DNA of 64,000 bases from Lentzea tibetensis. Its GTDB lineage: Bacteria; Actinomycetota; Actinomycetes; Mycobacteriales; Pseudonocardiaceae. Under the pieces are notes generated by a model. The model made no database searches, was not told the DNA's origin, and was given only the letters and a program-made list of their open reading frames with translations. Of the stretch, positions 1 to 8,218 are shown piece by piece; positions within the stretch are counted from its first letter, which is position 1; every line of letters starts with the position of its first letter. Both the position numbers and the translations under genes were made by a program. The stretch is from NCBI RefSeq assembly GCF_007845675.1, contig NZ_VOBR01000015.1, positions 161,544 to 225,543 of the forward strand, read 5' to 3'.

Positions 1-479
1 CGCAGCTGGCGGTGCTGGACGTGCAGGCGAACCGGATCGCCGAGATGCGCGACCAGATCCGCGGGCTGGTCGACCAGCCCGACGCGGCGCGGATGCTGAA
101 GACGCTCGAGCTGATGTCGGTGTCGGAGGGCTTCCTGAGCCGCGAGCAGCGGGACGCGCTCGCCTCACAGCGCGCCTCGCTGGGTGCGGAGAAGGTCGAC
201 GAGCTGCGGGCCGAGTGGCTCGCGGTGGTGCAGGAGCTGCGCGGGCACGTCGTGGCCGGCACGCCGCCGGACGATCCTCGGGTGCGCGAGCTGGCCCGGC
301 GGTGGGCGGCGGTCGGGCAGGCGTTCACCACCGGGGACGCCCAGGTCGGTGCTCAGGTGAACGCGATGTGGGAGGCCAACCGGGAACGGTTGAACGAGCA
401 CCTGACGTCGCGGATCGGCTGGGAGGGTCCCGGCGACATGGCCGACGTTCTCGAGTACCTGCACCGGGTACCGCTGTAG
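1..479 (+). CDS. MerR-family regulator, TipAS-like C-terminal domain (5' end outside window)
   Basis: The frame is open to the first base of the window, so only the C-terminal part is present (about 158 residues). It reads as a helical ligand-binding domain of the TipAS type: alternating Arg/Glu/Leu helices, a central 'ELARRWAAVGQAFTTGD' segment and a C-terminal 'GDMADVLEYLHRV'. In TipA-like regulators this domain binds thiopeptide or other drugs and switches an N-terminal MerR helix-turn-helix, which here would lie upstream of base 1. An internal GTG at 12 could begin a free-standing TipAS-like protein, but the open upstream frame favours truncation. A hairpin terminator follows the stop directly. 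Confidence 0.75.
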   Translation, partial: QLAVLDVQANRIAEMRDQIRGLVDQPDAARMLKTLELMSVSEGFLSREQRDALASQRASLGAEKVDELRAEWLAVVQELRGHVVAGTPPDDPRVRELARRWAAVGQAFTTGDAQVGAQVNAMWEANRERLNEHLTSRIGWEGPGDMADVLEYLHRVPL

Positions 480-508
480 TGCCGCCGGGGCCACCCCGAC
501 GGCACTAC
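476..508. terminator. Bidirectional hairpin terminator
   Basis: Arms GTAGTGCCG (476-484) and CGGCACTAC (500-508) pair perfectly. They enclose a second stem CGGGG/CCCCG with a 3-nt loop, with a single C/A mismatch between the stems. It lies between the convergent stops of the TipAS-like gene and the epoxide hydrolase, so it probably serves both. There is no T-tract, as is common in actinomycetes. Confidence 0.7.
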
Positions 509-512
509 CGGG

Positions 513-1607
513 CTAGCTCCTGGTGCTGAAGTAGGTCCGGACGTCCTCGACGAGCAGGTCGGGCACCTCGATGGCCGGGAAGTGGCCGCCCGCGTCGTAC
601 TCGACCCAGTGCTCGATCTCGTTGTTCGGGTCGACGATCGACCTGATGCCGGGGTCGGCGGCGAACACCGCGAACCCGGTCGGCGCGGCGGCCGCTGCCC
701 AGGTGCCGGGCGCGTTCATCGACTCGTAGACGTACTCGGCCGACGACGCGCCTGCCTGGGTGAACCAGTAGATGCTCGCGATCGTCAGCAGCGCGTCGCG
801 GTCGATGCCGAACGCGTGCGGGCTGTTCGGGTCGCTCCACTCCCGGTACTTCTCGGCGATCCACGCCAGCTGCCCGACCGGCGAGTCGTTGAGGGCGTAG
901 CCGACGGTCTTCGGCCGGGTGGCCTGCACCTGCAGATAGCCGAGCCCGCTCGCGACGAACGCGTTGAACCGCTCGGCGCGGGCGACGTCCTTGCCGGTCA
1001 GGCCGTCCAGCGACACCGGGCCGCCGAACGGGTGCGGGCCGGGGCCGTTGACGTGCATCGCGACGACCGCGTCGCCGAGTCGCGAGATCGCGCCCGCGAT
1101 GCCCGCGCCGACGTCGCCGGCCTGGATGCCGTAGCGGGTGTAGCCGAGCTGTTCCATGACGTGCGCGAACGCCTCCGCGGTGCGGGCGACCTCCCAGCCG
1201 TTCTCGGTGACCGGGCCGGAGAAGCCGAAACCGGGGATGGTCGGGACGACGACGTGGAAGTCGCGCGACAGCGGCTCGATCACGTCGGCGAACTCGGCGA
1301 ACGTGGACGGCCAGCCGTGGATCAGCAGGAGCGGCAGCGCGGCCTCGCGGGCGCTGCGGACGTGGACGAAGTGGATCGGCTGGCCCTGGAAGTCGACGAC
1401 GTGCTGCGGGAACTTGTTGAGCGACGCCTCGGCGGCGCGCCAGTCGTACTCGGTCGCCCAGTACTCGACGAGCTCGCGCAGCTCGGTGAGTGCCACGCCG
1501 CGGGTCCAGCCGTTGCCGGGGAGCTCGCGCGGCCAGCGGGTGTGGGTGAGCCGGGTGCGGAGGTCGTCGAGGTCCGCCTGCGGGATGTCGATGCTGAAGT
1601 TCTCCAT
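513..1607 (-). CDS. Epoxide hydrolase-type alpha/beta hydrolase
   Basis: 364 residues. The N-terminal segment (about 1-90) is the epoxide hydrolase N-terminal domain ('FSIDIPQADLDDLRTRL...TRWP'). It is followed by the alpha/beta hydrolase fold with HGWP at 97-100 (oxyanion hole), nucleophile Asp165 in 'AGDVGAG' and the catalytic His in 'YDAGGHFPA' near the C-terminus. Members open epoxides to diols through an alkyl-enzyme ester. I chose ATG 1607 because homologues begin near 'MENFSIDIP'; an ATG at 1628 would place the start inside a palindrome. It is divergent from a WYL regulator and probably controlled by it. A decayed copy of the same gene pair lies at 26067-26772. Confidence 0.88.
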   Translation of the reverse strand: MENFSIDIPQADLDDLRTRLTHTRWPRELPGNGWTRGVALTELRELVEYWATEYDWRAAEASLNKFPQHVVDFQGQPIHFVHVRSAREAALPLLLIHGWPSTFAEFADVIEPLSRDFHVVVPTIPGFGFSGPVTENGWEVARTAEAFAHVMEQLGYTRYGIQAGDVGAGIAGAISRLGDAVVAMHVNGPGPHPFGGPVSLDGLTGKDVARAERFNAFVASGLGYLQVQATRPKTVGYALNDSPVGQLAWIAEKYREWSDPNSPHAFGIDRDALLTIASIYWFTQAGASSAEYVYESMNAPGTWAAAAAPTGFAVFAADPGIRSIVDPNNEIEHWVEYDAGGHFPAIEVPDLLVEDVRTYFSTRS

Positions 1608-1624
1608 GACCGCAACGCTATGAT

Positions 1625-1653
1625 CCAATGCGGAAAGGTTCGTTCCGCATTGG
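1625..1653. promoter_or_regulatory. Perfect inverted repeat, probable WYL-regulator operator
   Basis: Arms CCAATGCGGAA (1625-1635) and TTCCGCATTGG (1643-1653) are exact inverted complements separated by 7 nt. The repeat fills the 62-nt gap between the divergent epoxide hydrolase (start 1607) and the WYL regulator (start 1670), where an autoregulatory operator is expected. Binding by the adjacent regulator is inferred. Confidence 0.7.
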
Positions 1654-1669
1654 GGAGCAGGATCGAAGA

Positions 1670-2617
1670 ATGCTGGAAACTTCGGCGCGGCTGCTGCGCC
1701 TGCTCTCCCTGTTGCAGGCGACGCGCGACTGGACGGGCCCCGAGCTGGCCGACCGGCTGGGCGTGACGACCCGGACGGTGCGCAACGACGTCGACCGGCT
1801 GCGCAACCTGGGCTATCCCGTGCACGCCACCCCCGGCGCGGCCGGCGGCTACCGGCTGGGCGCGGGCGCGCAGCTGCCGCCGTTGCTGCTGGACGACGAG
1901 GAGGCCGTCGCGGTCGCGGTCGGCCTGCGCACGGCCGGGTCGGTGCACGGCGTCGAGGAGACCGCGGTGCGCGCGCTGGCGAAGCTGGAGCAGGTGCTGC
2001 CGTCGCGGCTGCGGCACCGGGTCGCGACGCTCACCGAGTTCACCGTGCCCGTGCCGGGCGGTCCGCGGGTGAGCGCGGACGTGCTGGTGGCGCTGGCGAA
2101 CGCGTGCCGGGCGCACGAGCGGCTGCGGTTCGACTACGTCAAGCACGACGGCACCGCCGAGCGCCGCGAAGTCGAGCCGCACCGGCTGGCCCACGCGCGC
2201 GGCCGCTGGTACCTGATCGGCTGGGACGTCGAGCGCGGTGACTGGCGGACGTTCCGCGCCGACCGGGTCGAGCCGAGGATCCCGACCGGGCCGCGATTCA
2301 CCCCGCGGGAGATGCCGGACCTGCCCGCCTACGTGACGCGGGGCCTCGCGACGGCGACGTGGCAGTTCCGCGCCACCGTGCGGGTGCACGCCCCGGCCGC
2401 GGTGATCGCGGCGAAGGTGCCCGCGGCCGTGGTCGAACCGGATGGCGAGGACGCGTGCGTGCTCACAGTCGGGTCGGACAACCCAGCGATGCTGACGCTC
2501 TACCTCGGGATGCTGGACGCGGACTTCGAGGTGACCGGGCCACCGGAGCTGGTCCAGGCCTTGGGAAAGACTGCTGACCGGTTCTTGCGCGCCATCGATA
2601 CTGGGGAGCATGGGTAA
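1670..2617 (+). CDS. WYL-domain transcriptional regulator (HTH_11 + WYL)
   Basis: 315 residues. The N-terminal winged helix-turn-helix (about 2-55) contains 'LADRLGVTTRTVRNDVDRLRNLGYPV'. A WYL sensor domain follows ('LRFDYVKHDGTAERREVEPHRLAHARGRWYLIGWD', about 145-185), then the WCX C-terminal extension with 'LGMLDADFEVTGPPEL'. Such proteins are ligand-responsive repressors or activators. ATG 1670 is preferred over the in-frame ATG 1628 because the latter lies within the palindrome, while GGAG precedes 1670. The stop overlaps the next gene's start by 8 nt, so the regulator and the PPOX protein are probably co-transcribed. Confidence 0.88.
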   Translation: MLETSARLLRLLSLLQATRDWTGPELADRLGVTTRTVRNDVDRLRNLGYPVHATPGAAGGYRLGAGAQLPPLLLDDEEAVAVAVGLRTAGSVHGVEETAVRALAKLEQVLPSRLRHRVATLTEFTVPVPGGPRVSADVLVALANACRAHERLRFDYVKHDGTAERREVEPHRLAHARGRWYLIGWDVERGDWRTFRADRVEPRIPTGPRFTPREMPDLPAYVTRGLATATWQFRATVRVHAPAAVIAAKVPAAVVEPDGEDACVLTVGSDNPAMLTLYLGMLDADFEVTGPPELVQALGKTADRFLRAIDTGEHG

Positions 2618-3185
2618 GAGCTACGAGCGGATCGACGGCCGCCTGCGCGAGTTCATCGACAACCAGAAGATCTTCTTCGTGGCGACCGCGCCGCTCGCCG
2701 GTGACGGGCACGTCAACCTCTCGCCCAAGGGCCGGGCGGGCACCTGGCGGGTGCTCGACGAGCAGACGGTCGCGTACCTCGACTTCGGCGGCAGCCACGC
2801 CGAGACGATCGCGCACCTGCGGGAGAACGGGCGGATCACGTTGATGTGGTGCGCTTTCGACGGCCCGCCGAACATCGTGCGGGTGCACGGGCGCGGTGAG
2901 CCGGTGTACCGCGACGACCCGCGCTTCGCCGAGCTGGTGGCGGGCTTCGGTGACGCGGACGGGCCGGCGTTGCGCGCGGTGATCGTGGTGACGGCGGAGC
3001 TGATCAGCGACACGTGCGGCTTCGCGGTGCCGTTCATGGAGTACCGCGAGGAGCGCACGCTGCACGCCGAGTTCTTCGGGCGGAAGTCCGACGACGAGTT
3101 CCGCGCGTACTGCGAGTCCAAGGACTACAACGACACCTCGATCGACGGGCTGCCCGCGTTGCCGCTCCCGCTGCCGCCTCGTTAG
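2610..3185 (+). CDS. Pyridoxamine 5'-phosphate oxidase (PPOX) family flavoprotein
   Basis: 191 residues with the split beta-barrel pattern of the PPOX family: 'FFVATAPLAGDGHVNLSPKG' (about 22-41), then 'VAYLDFGGSHAETIAHLRENGRITLMWCAF', which lines the flavin site. The family binds FMN or F420 and the substrate here is unknown. The start overlaps the WYL gene and has GGGGAGC as ribosome binding site. The 3' end overlaps the convergent M20 peptidase by 4 nt. Confidence 0.85.
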   Translation: MGKSYERIDGRLREFIDNQKIFFVATAPLAGDGHVNLSPKGRAGTWRVLDEQTVAYLDFGGSHAETIAHLRENGRITLMWCAFDGPPNIVRVHGRGEPVYRDDPRFAELVAGFGDADGPALRAVIVVTAELISDTCGFAVPFMEYREERTLHAEFFGRKSDDEFRAYCESKDYNDTSIDGLPALPLPLPPR

Positions 3186-4483
3186 CGCGACAGGAACCGG
3201 TCGAGCACCCGCACGCCGAACCGCAGGCCGTCGACGGGGACGCGTTCGTCGACGCCGTGCGCCATGGCGCGGTAGTCGAACCCGACCGGCAGCGACAGCG
3301 GTGCGAAGCCGTAGCAGTCGATGCCGAGCGTGCTGAACGCCTTGGCGTCCGTGCCGCCGCCCAGGCAGTACGGGACGACGACGGCCTCGGGGTCCTCGTC
3401 GGTGATCGCGTCGGCCATGGCGGTGAACCACGGCGAGTCGATCGGCGCCTGCACCGGCGGCTGATGTTCGAGGTACTCGCGCCGCACGTCCGGGCCGAGC
3501 AGCTCGTCGATGGTGGCGGTGAGCTCGTCGACCGTGCCGGGCAGCGTGCGCACGTCGAGCTGCGCGGTCGCGGTACCGGGGATGACGTTCACCTTGTAGC
3601 CGGCCTGCAGCATCGTCGGCGTGGTGCTGTTGCGGACGGTGTTCTCGACCAGCGTCGCGGCCGGGCCGAGGCGGGCGATGGTGCCGTCGACGTCGCTCAG
3701 GTCCACCTCGACGCCCAGCGCCTTGCCGGTGCCGACGAGGAACGCCTCCACGACGGGCGTCAACCGGATCGGGTGCTCGTAGGACGAGATCCGCGCGAGT
3801 GCCTGCACCAGCCGGGTGACCGCGTTGGCAGGGTTGCGGCGCGAGCCGTGCCCGGCGCGTCCGGTGGCGGTGAGCTTGAGGTGCGACGTGCCGCGCTCGG
3901 CCGCGCCGATCGGGTAGAGCCGCGTTCCGTCGACGTGGTACGAGAAGCCGCCGGACTCGCTGATCGCGGCCTGGCAGCCCGCGAAGTGCTGCGGGTGGTT
4001 CGTGACGAGCCAGTGCGCGCCGAACTCGCCCTGGTCCTCCTCGTCGGCGACGAACGCGAGCACGATGTCGCGGCGCGGCCGCCTGCCGGTCGCGGCCCAC
4101 TCGGCCACGACGGCGATCGTCATGGCCGCCATGTCCTTCATGTCGACCGCGCCGCGGCCCCACACGTACCCGTCGCGGACCTCGCCGGAGAACGGGTGCA
4201 CCGACCACTCGGCCGGGTCGGCGGGCACGACGTCCAGGTGGGCCTGGACGAGCAGCGCGGGCAGCTCGGGCTGGCTACCGGGGATGCGGGCGAGCACGTT
4301 GGTCCGCCGGGGCGCGGGCTCGAGCACGGTCGGGCGCACGCCCGCGTCCTCGAGGCGGGCCGCCACGAACTCGGCCGCCTCGCGCTCGCCCTCCGACGAG
4401 CCGCCGCCCCGGTTCGTGGTGTCGAACCGGATGAGCTGCGCGCACAGGTCCACGACGTCGGGCGTCCCAGGAGAAGTCGACAC
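3182..4483 (-). CDS. M20 family metallopeptidase
   Basis: 433 residues. Dinuclear zinc ligands and catalytic residues are visible: His82 and Asp84 in 'QAHLDVVPAD', Asp114 in 'WGRGAVDMKD', the Glu-Glu pair 148-149 in 'ADEEDQG', and the C-terminal 'LGGGTDAKAF' His/Asp-type site. A lid domain lies between. M20 enzymes are cytosolic exo- or dipeptidases and deacylases. GTG 4483 gives the usual family length; upstream extensions are not peptidase-like. It is downstream of, and co-oriented with, the M55 D-aminopeptidase, with a 38-nt gap, so the two probably share an operon for peptide breakdown. Confidence 0.88.
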   Translation of the reverse strand: MSTSPGTPDVVDLCAQLIRFDTTNRGGGSSEGEREAAEFVAARLEDAGVRPTVLEPAPRRTNVLARIPGSQPELPALLVQAHLDVVPADPAEWSVHPFSGEVRDGYVWGRGAVDMKDMAAMTIAVVAEWAATGRRPRRDIVLAFVADEEDQGEFGAHWLVTNHPQHFAGCQAAISESGGFSYHVDGTRLYPIGAAERGTSHLKLTATGRAGHGSRRNPANAVTRLVQALARISSYEHPIRLTPVVEAFLVGTGKALGVEVDLSDVDGTIARLGPAATLVENTVRNSTTPTMLQAGYKVNVIPGTATAQLDVRTLPGTVDELTATIDELLGPDVRREYLEHQPPVQAPIDSPWFTAMADAITDEDPEAVVVPYCLGGGTDAKAFSTLGIDCYGFAPLSLPVGFDYRAMAHGVDERVPVDGLRFGVRVLDRFLSR

Positions 4484-4521
4484 GCCCCAACCGTATATGG
4501 CGACGTTCCGTGGAATCTTAA

Positions 4522-5349
4522 CTACCCGTAAATGCCTTCGACGGCGCCCGCCGCGATGGCCGTCACGATCTTGAACGCCTTCATCGCCTCGGTCATCGAC
4601 GCCGCGTCGAACCCGACCCGGCGCGGGCCCGCCGGCTCGACCGTGGGGATCACGGCCGCGGCGTCGGCCAGGTGCGTCGCGTCGAACTCGACCTCGATGC
4701 GGTGCGCCCGCACCTCGCCGCGGCCGTGGCCGGCGCGGCTCATCGCCCGCCTGGCCGCCGCGGTGATCCGCTCGGCCGTGACCTGCGGCGGTGCGCAGAT
4801 CGCCGCGTACCGGCTGACGCACTCCTTGACGACGGCGAGCTCGGCGTCCGGCGCGTAGTCCGCGGCGTCCTCACAGGTGCGGTCGTCACCGGTCACCAGC
4901 AGGACCGGCACACCGTGCTCGGCGGCGAGCGCGGCGTTGAGGCGGCCCTCGGAGGCGTGGACGCCGTCGAGCCACACGCCGGTGATCGAGTTCTCCAGGT
5001 AGGTGTGGGCGAGCACGCCCTCGGCGCCGGCCGCGGCGTGGTAGCCGAGGAACACGACGCCGTCCACGCCGGAGTCGACGCCCTGCATCATCGACAGCGG
5101 CTTGTGCCTGCCGGTGAGCATCCGTGCGCGGGTGTCGAGTTCTTCGAGCAGGAGGTTGCGCTGCGACGAGTGGGCCTCGTTGACGAGCACCTCTCCGGCG
5201 CCGCCCTCCGCGAGTCCCGCGACGCACGCGTTGACGTCGCCGGTGAACACCCGCCGGAACCGTTGCCACTGCTCGGTCCCCGGCACGACGTCCGCCGTCC
5301 ACGTCACGCCGGTCGCACCTTCCATGTCCGCCGAGATCATGATCCGCAC
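4522..5349 (-). CDS. dppA: M55 family D-aminopeptidase (DppA-like)
   Basis: About 275 residues, the usual DppA length. It opens with the family zinc motif SxDxEG ('SADMEG', residues 6-11) and continues with 'VNEAHSSQRNLL', 'GYHAAAGAEGVLAHTY' and 'NAALAAEHGVPVLLVTGDD', all typical of the decameric self-compartmentalising D-aminopeptidase. The enzyme releases N-terminal D-amino acids, such as D-Ala from D-Ala-D-Ala peptides. GTG 5349 fits best; an in-frame ATG at 5373 is an alternative. It diverges from a peptide ABC transporter, recalling the Bacillus subtilis dpp operon where dppA accompanies the dipeptide permease. Confidence 0.88.
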   Translation of the reverse strand: MRIMISADMEGATGVTWTADVVPGTEQWQRFRRVFTGDVNACVAGLAEGGAGEVLVNEAHSSQRNLLLEELDTRARMLTGRHKPLSMMQGVDSGVDGVVFLGYHAAAGAEGVLAHTYLENSITGVWLDGVHASEGRLNAALAAEHGVPVLLVTGDDRTCEDAADYAPDAELAVVKECVSRYAAICAPPQVTAERITAAARRAMSRAGHGRGEVRAHRIEVEFDATHLADAAAVIPTVEPAGPRRVGFDAASMTEAMKAFKIVTAIAAGAVEGIYG

Positions 5350-5353
5350 CCCG

Positions 5354-5363
5354 GTAACGTTAC
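5354..5363. promoter_or_regulatory. 10-bp palindrome between divergent peptidase and transporter
   Basis: GTAACGTTAC is a perfect palindrome in the 42-nt gap between the M55 peptidase and the substrate-binding protein. It could be a regulator half-site pair, but it is short and could occur by chance. Confidence 0.3.
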
Positions 5364-5391
5364 GACCGATCACTGGGGAGAGGGGTCTGAA

Positions 5392-7167
5392 ATGCGGGCG
5401 AAAGTGCTCAGGCTGGCCGCTGCAATCATTGCGGTGACAATCACTTCACCATTTACCTCACCACCTTCGGCGATGGCGCAGGCGCAGCCGCCGGTCACGC
5501 TGAAGGTCGCGATCGTGCAGCAGATCGACTCGCTGAACCCGTTCATCGCGGTGTTCCAGTCGAGCACCGAGGTCGGGCGGCTGATGTACGACTACCTGAC
5601 CGCGTACGCGCAGGCCGACCAGAAGGTCGTCGAGGGCGTCGCGAAGACGTGGGAGCCGTCGCCGGGCAAGCTGACCTGGACGTTCACCGTCCCGGACGGC
5701 AAGAAGTGGTCCGACGGCAAGCCGCTGACCGCGCGCGACGTCGCGTTCACCTACAACCTGATGCTCACCAACGAGGTCGCCCGCACCGCGAACGGCAGCT
5801 TCGTCGCGAACTTCGAGTCCGTGACCGCGACCGACGACCGGACGGTCGTGGTCAAGACCAAGGCGCCGCAGATCACGATGACCGCGCTGGACGTCCCGAT
5901 CGTGCCGCAGCACGTGTGGGAGTCGGTCACCGACATCAAGAACTACGCCAACGACCAGGTCCCGGTCGTGGGCAGCGGCCCGTTCGTGCTCACCGAGTAC
6001 AAGGCGGGCGAGTACATCAAGCTCAAGGCCAACCGCTCCTACTGGCGCGGCGCCGCGAAGTACGACGAGCTGCACTTCGTGTACTTCAAGAACGCCGACG
6101 CGGCCGTGCAGGCGCTCGCGAAGGGCGAGGTCGACCTGGTGAACAGGATGGCGCCCGCGCAGTTCGACTCGTTGGCGGACAAGGAGAACGTCACCCGCAA
6201 CAAGGCGCAGGGCCGCCGGTTCAACGAGCTGCTGATCAACCCCGGCGCGCAGACGCGGACCGGGACGCCGATCGGTGACGGCAACCCGGCGCTGCGCGAC
6301 GTGCGGGTGCGCCGGGCGATCGCCCGCGCGATCGACCTCGACGCGTTGGTGAAGCGCGTGAACGCCGGGTACGCGGAGGTCGGGACCGGGATCATCCCGC
6401 CGGTGTTCCCGAAGTACCACTGGGAGCCGTCGGCCGCTGAGCGCCGGACGTTCGACGCGGCGGCGGCGAAGGCCGAGCTGGACGCGGCGGGCTACCCGCC
6501 CAAGGACGGCGTGCGGCTGTCGTTGCGGCTCCTGGGCCGCGCCGGGCGCGCGTACGACGAGCAGGCGTCGGAGTACCTGAAGCAGTCGCTGGCCGACATC
6601 GGCATCAAGATCGACGTGCAGCTGGTGTCGGACGACCAGCTCAACCAGACGACGACGGCGGCGACCTACGACCTGGCGTTCAGCGGGTGGGGCACGAACG
6701 TCGACCCGGACTTCATCCTGGGCCTGCACACCTGCGGGCAGCGGCCGGGCGCGGACGGCACGGGTGGCACGACGGACTCGTACTTCTGCGACGCCGAGTA
6801 CGACCGGCTCTACGCCCAGCAGCTGTCGGAGTTCGACGAGGCCAAGCGCGTGGAGATCGTGAAGGCGATGCAGGCCCGCTTCTACGACCAGGTGCCGTCG
6901 GTGGTGCTCTGCTACGAGAACGCTCTCGAGGCGTATCGCAGCGACCGGTTCTCTCGTTTTCCCGTTCAGCCCCAGACCGGTGGCGTCATCATGGCCCAGA
7001 ACGGGGTGTGGGGTTACTACGGTGCCGAGCCCGCCGCGCAGTCCGCGTCGTCGGGTTCCGGTCGTTCGTGGCTGGGCATCGCGGCCGGAGGTGTCGTGGT
7101 GCTGGTCGCCGCGGGCGGCTGGTTCGTGGCGCGGCGGCGCAGGGCTACGGCAGAGGAGCGCGAGTAG
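5392..7167 (+). CDS. Peptide ABC transporter substrate-binding protein with C-terminal membrane anchor
   Basis: 591 residues, SBP family 5 (DppA/OppA type). There is a signal peptide at about 1-30 ending 'SAMA-QA', without a lipobox Cys. The family signature is seen in 'LTARDVAFTYNLML', 'VGSGPFVLTEYKAGEYIKLKANRSYWRG' and 'DVRVRRAIARAIDLDALV'. After residue ~555 comes a hydrophobic helix ('WLGIAAGGVVVLVAAGGWFVA') followed by 'RRRRATAEERE', so the protein seems held by a C-terminal transmembrane helix rather than by lipid. ATG 5392 is preceded by GGGGAGAGGGG. The permease gene begins on the base after its stop, so the genes are translationally linked. Confidence 0.9.
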   Translation: MRAKVLRLAAAIIAVTITSPFTSPPSAMAQAQPPVTLKVAIVQQIDSLNPFIAVFQSSTEVGRLMYDYLTAYAQADQKVVEGVAKTWEPSPGKLTWTFTVPDGKKWSDGKPLTARDVAFTYNLMLTNEVARTANGSFVANFESVTATDDRTVVVKTKAPQITMTALDVPIVPQHVWESVTDIKNYANDQVPVVGSGPFVLTEYKAGEYIKLKANRSYWRGAAKYDELHFVYFKNADAAVQALAKGEVDLVNRMAPAQFDSLADKENVTRNKAQGRRFNELLINPGAQTRTGTPIGDGNPALRDVRVRRAIARAIDLDALVKRVNAGYAEVGTGIIPPVFPKYHWEPSAAERRTFDAAAAKAELDAAGYPPKDGVRLSLRLLGRAGRAYDEQASEYLKQSLADIGIKIDVQLVSDDQLNQTTTAATYDLAFSGWGTNVDPDFILGLHTCGQRPGADGTGGTTDSYFCDAEYDRLYAQQLSEFDEAKRVEIVKAMQARFYDQVPSVVLCYENALEAYRSDRFSRFPVQPQTGGVIMAQNGVWGYYGAEPAAQSASSGSGRSWLGIAAGGVVVLVAAGGWFVARRRRATAEERE

Positions 7168-8118
7168 GTGAGGATCGCGGGCAAGCTCGGCGGGGCCGTG
7201 GTCAGCCTCTCGATGGTCGTCGTGCTGGGGTTCTTCCTCTTCAGGGTGATCCCGGGTGACCCGGTCGTGTCGTGGACGCGCGGCCGGCCGACGACGCCGG
7301 AGATGCAGGCCGCGTTGCGCGCCGAGTGGGGCCTGGACAAGCCCCTGCCGCAGCAGTTCCTCGACTACCTCGGCAAGCTGCTGCGCGGTGACATGGGCAC
7401 GTCGTTCACCTACAGCCGCCCGGTGCTGGACGTGATCTCCGAGCGCGTCGGGCCGACGCTGCTGCTGGTCGGCACGTCCACGCTCATCGCGGTGCTCCTC
7501 GGTCTGTGGCTGGGGATCCGCGGTGCGTGGCGGCGCGACAGCCGCTTCGACCGGGTGTCGACGGGCGTGGCGCTGACGTTGTGGTCGACGCCGACGTTCT
7601 GGCTGGGGATGCTGCTGATGATGGCGACCGGGGACCTGTTCCCGAGTCGTGGCATGCGGGACACGGACACCGCGCCGGGTTTCTTCTCGCAGGCAGTGGA
7701 CGTGGCACACCATCTGGTGCTGCCGTCGGTGACGTTGATCGCCGTGGTGTACGCGCAGTACCAGATGGTGATGCGGTCGTCGTTGCTGGAGGAGCTGCAC
7801 GCGTCGTACCTGACGACGGCGCGCGCGAAGGGGCTGCGCGACGACCTGGTGCGGCGCCGGCACGCGGTGCCGAACGCGCTGCTGCCGGTGCTGACCCTGG
7901 TGTTCCTGCACCTGGGGCTGGTGGTGGCGGGGGCGATCACGACGGAGACCGTGTTCACCTGGCCCGGTCTGGGGCTGTTGTTCTACGAGGCCCTGACCGG
8001 GCCGGACTACGCGTTGCTGCAGGGGTTGATGGTGGTGACGGCGGGTGCGGTGGTCGTGATGAACGTGTTCGCGGACCTGCTGTACCGGGTGCTCGACCCT
8101 CGGGTGCGTGCGGCGTGA
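7168..8118 (+). CDS. Peptide ABC transporter permease (DppB/OppB type)
   Basis: 316 residues with about six transmembrane helices. It begins with the conserved N-terminal helix and 'FRVIPGDPV', and carries 'RLGLDKPLP'-like 'EWGLDKPLPQQFLDYLGKLLRGDMGTSF'. The EAA-loop equivalent is 'YLTTARAKGLRDDLVRRRHAVPNALLP', which contacts the ATPase. The GTG start directly abuts the TAG of the binding protein gene. This is the first of two membrane subunits of the importer. Confidence 0.92.
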   Translation: MRIAGKLGGAVVSLSMVVVLGFFLFRVIPGDPVVSWTRGRPTTPEMQAALRAEWGLDKPLPQQFLDYLGKLLRGDMGTSFTYSRPVLDVISERVGPTLLLVGTSTLIAVLLGLWLGIRGAWRRDSRFDRVSTGVALTLWSTPTFWLGMLLMMATGDLFPSRGMRDTDTAPGFFSQAVDVAHHLVLPSVTLIAVVYAQYQMVMRSSLLEELHASYLTTARAKGLRDDLVRRRHAVPNALLPVLTLVFLHLGLVVAGAITTETVFTWPGLGLLFYEALTGPDYALLQGLMVVTAGAVVVMNVFADLLYRVLDPRVRAA

Positions 8119-8133
8119 CGTCACTTCGGGCTC

Positions 8134-8214
8134 GTGAACGGGCCGTTGACTCGACTTGTCGTGGCACCGGACGCAACCTCGGACGTCCCGCAAAGAGGAA
8201 GCGCGGGGGGCGGG
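8134..8214 (+). repeat. Dispersed 81-nt repeat, family A, copy 1 (intergenic)
   Basis: This copy fills most of the gap between the two permease genes and is about 93% identical to the inverted copy at 13633-13713; the last 40 or so bases are identical. It contains an AACGG-G-CCGTT palindrome near its left end and CCCGC/GCGGG near its right end, the layout of a small palindrome-bounded intergenic repeat. The ribosome binding site of the next gene probably overlaps its right end. Confidence 0.8.
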
Positions 8215-8218
8215 TCGC

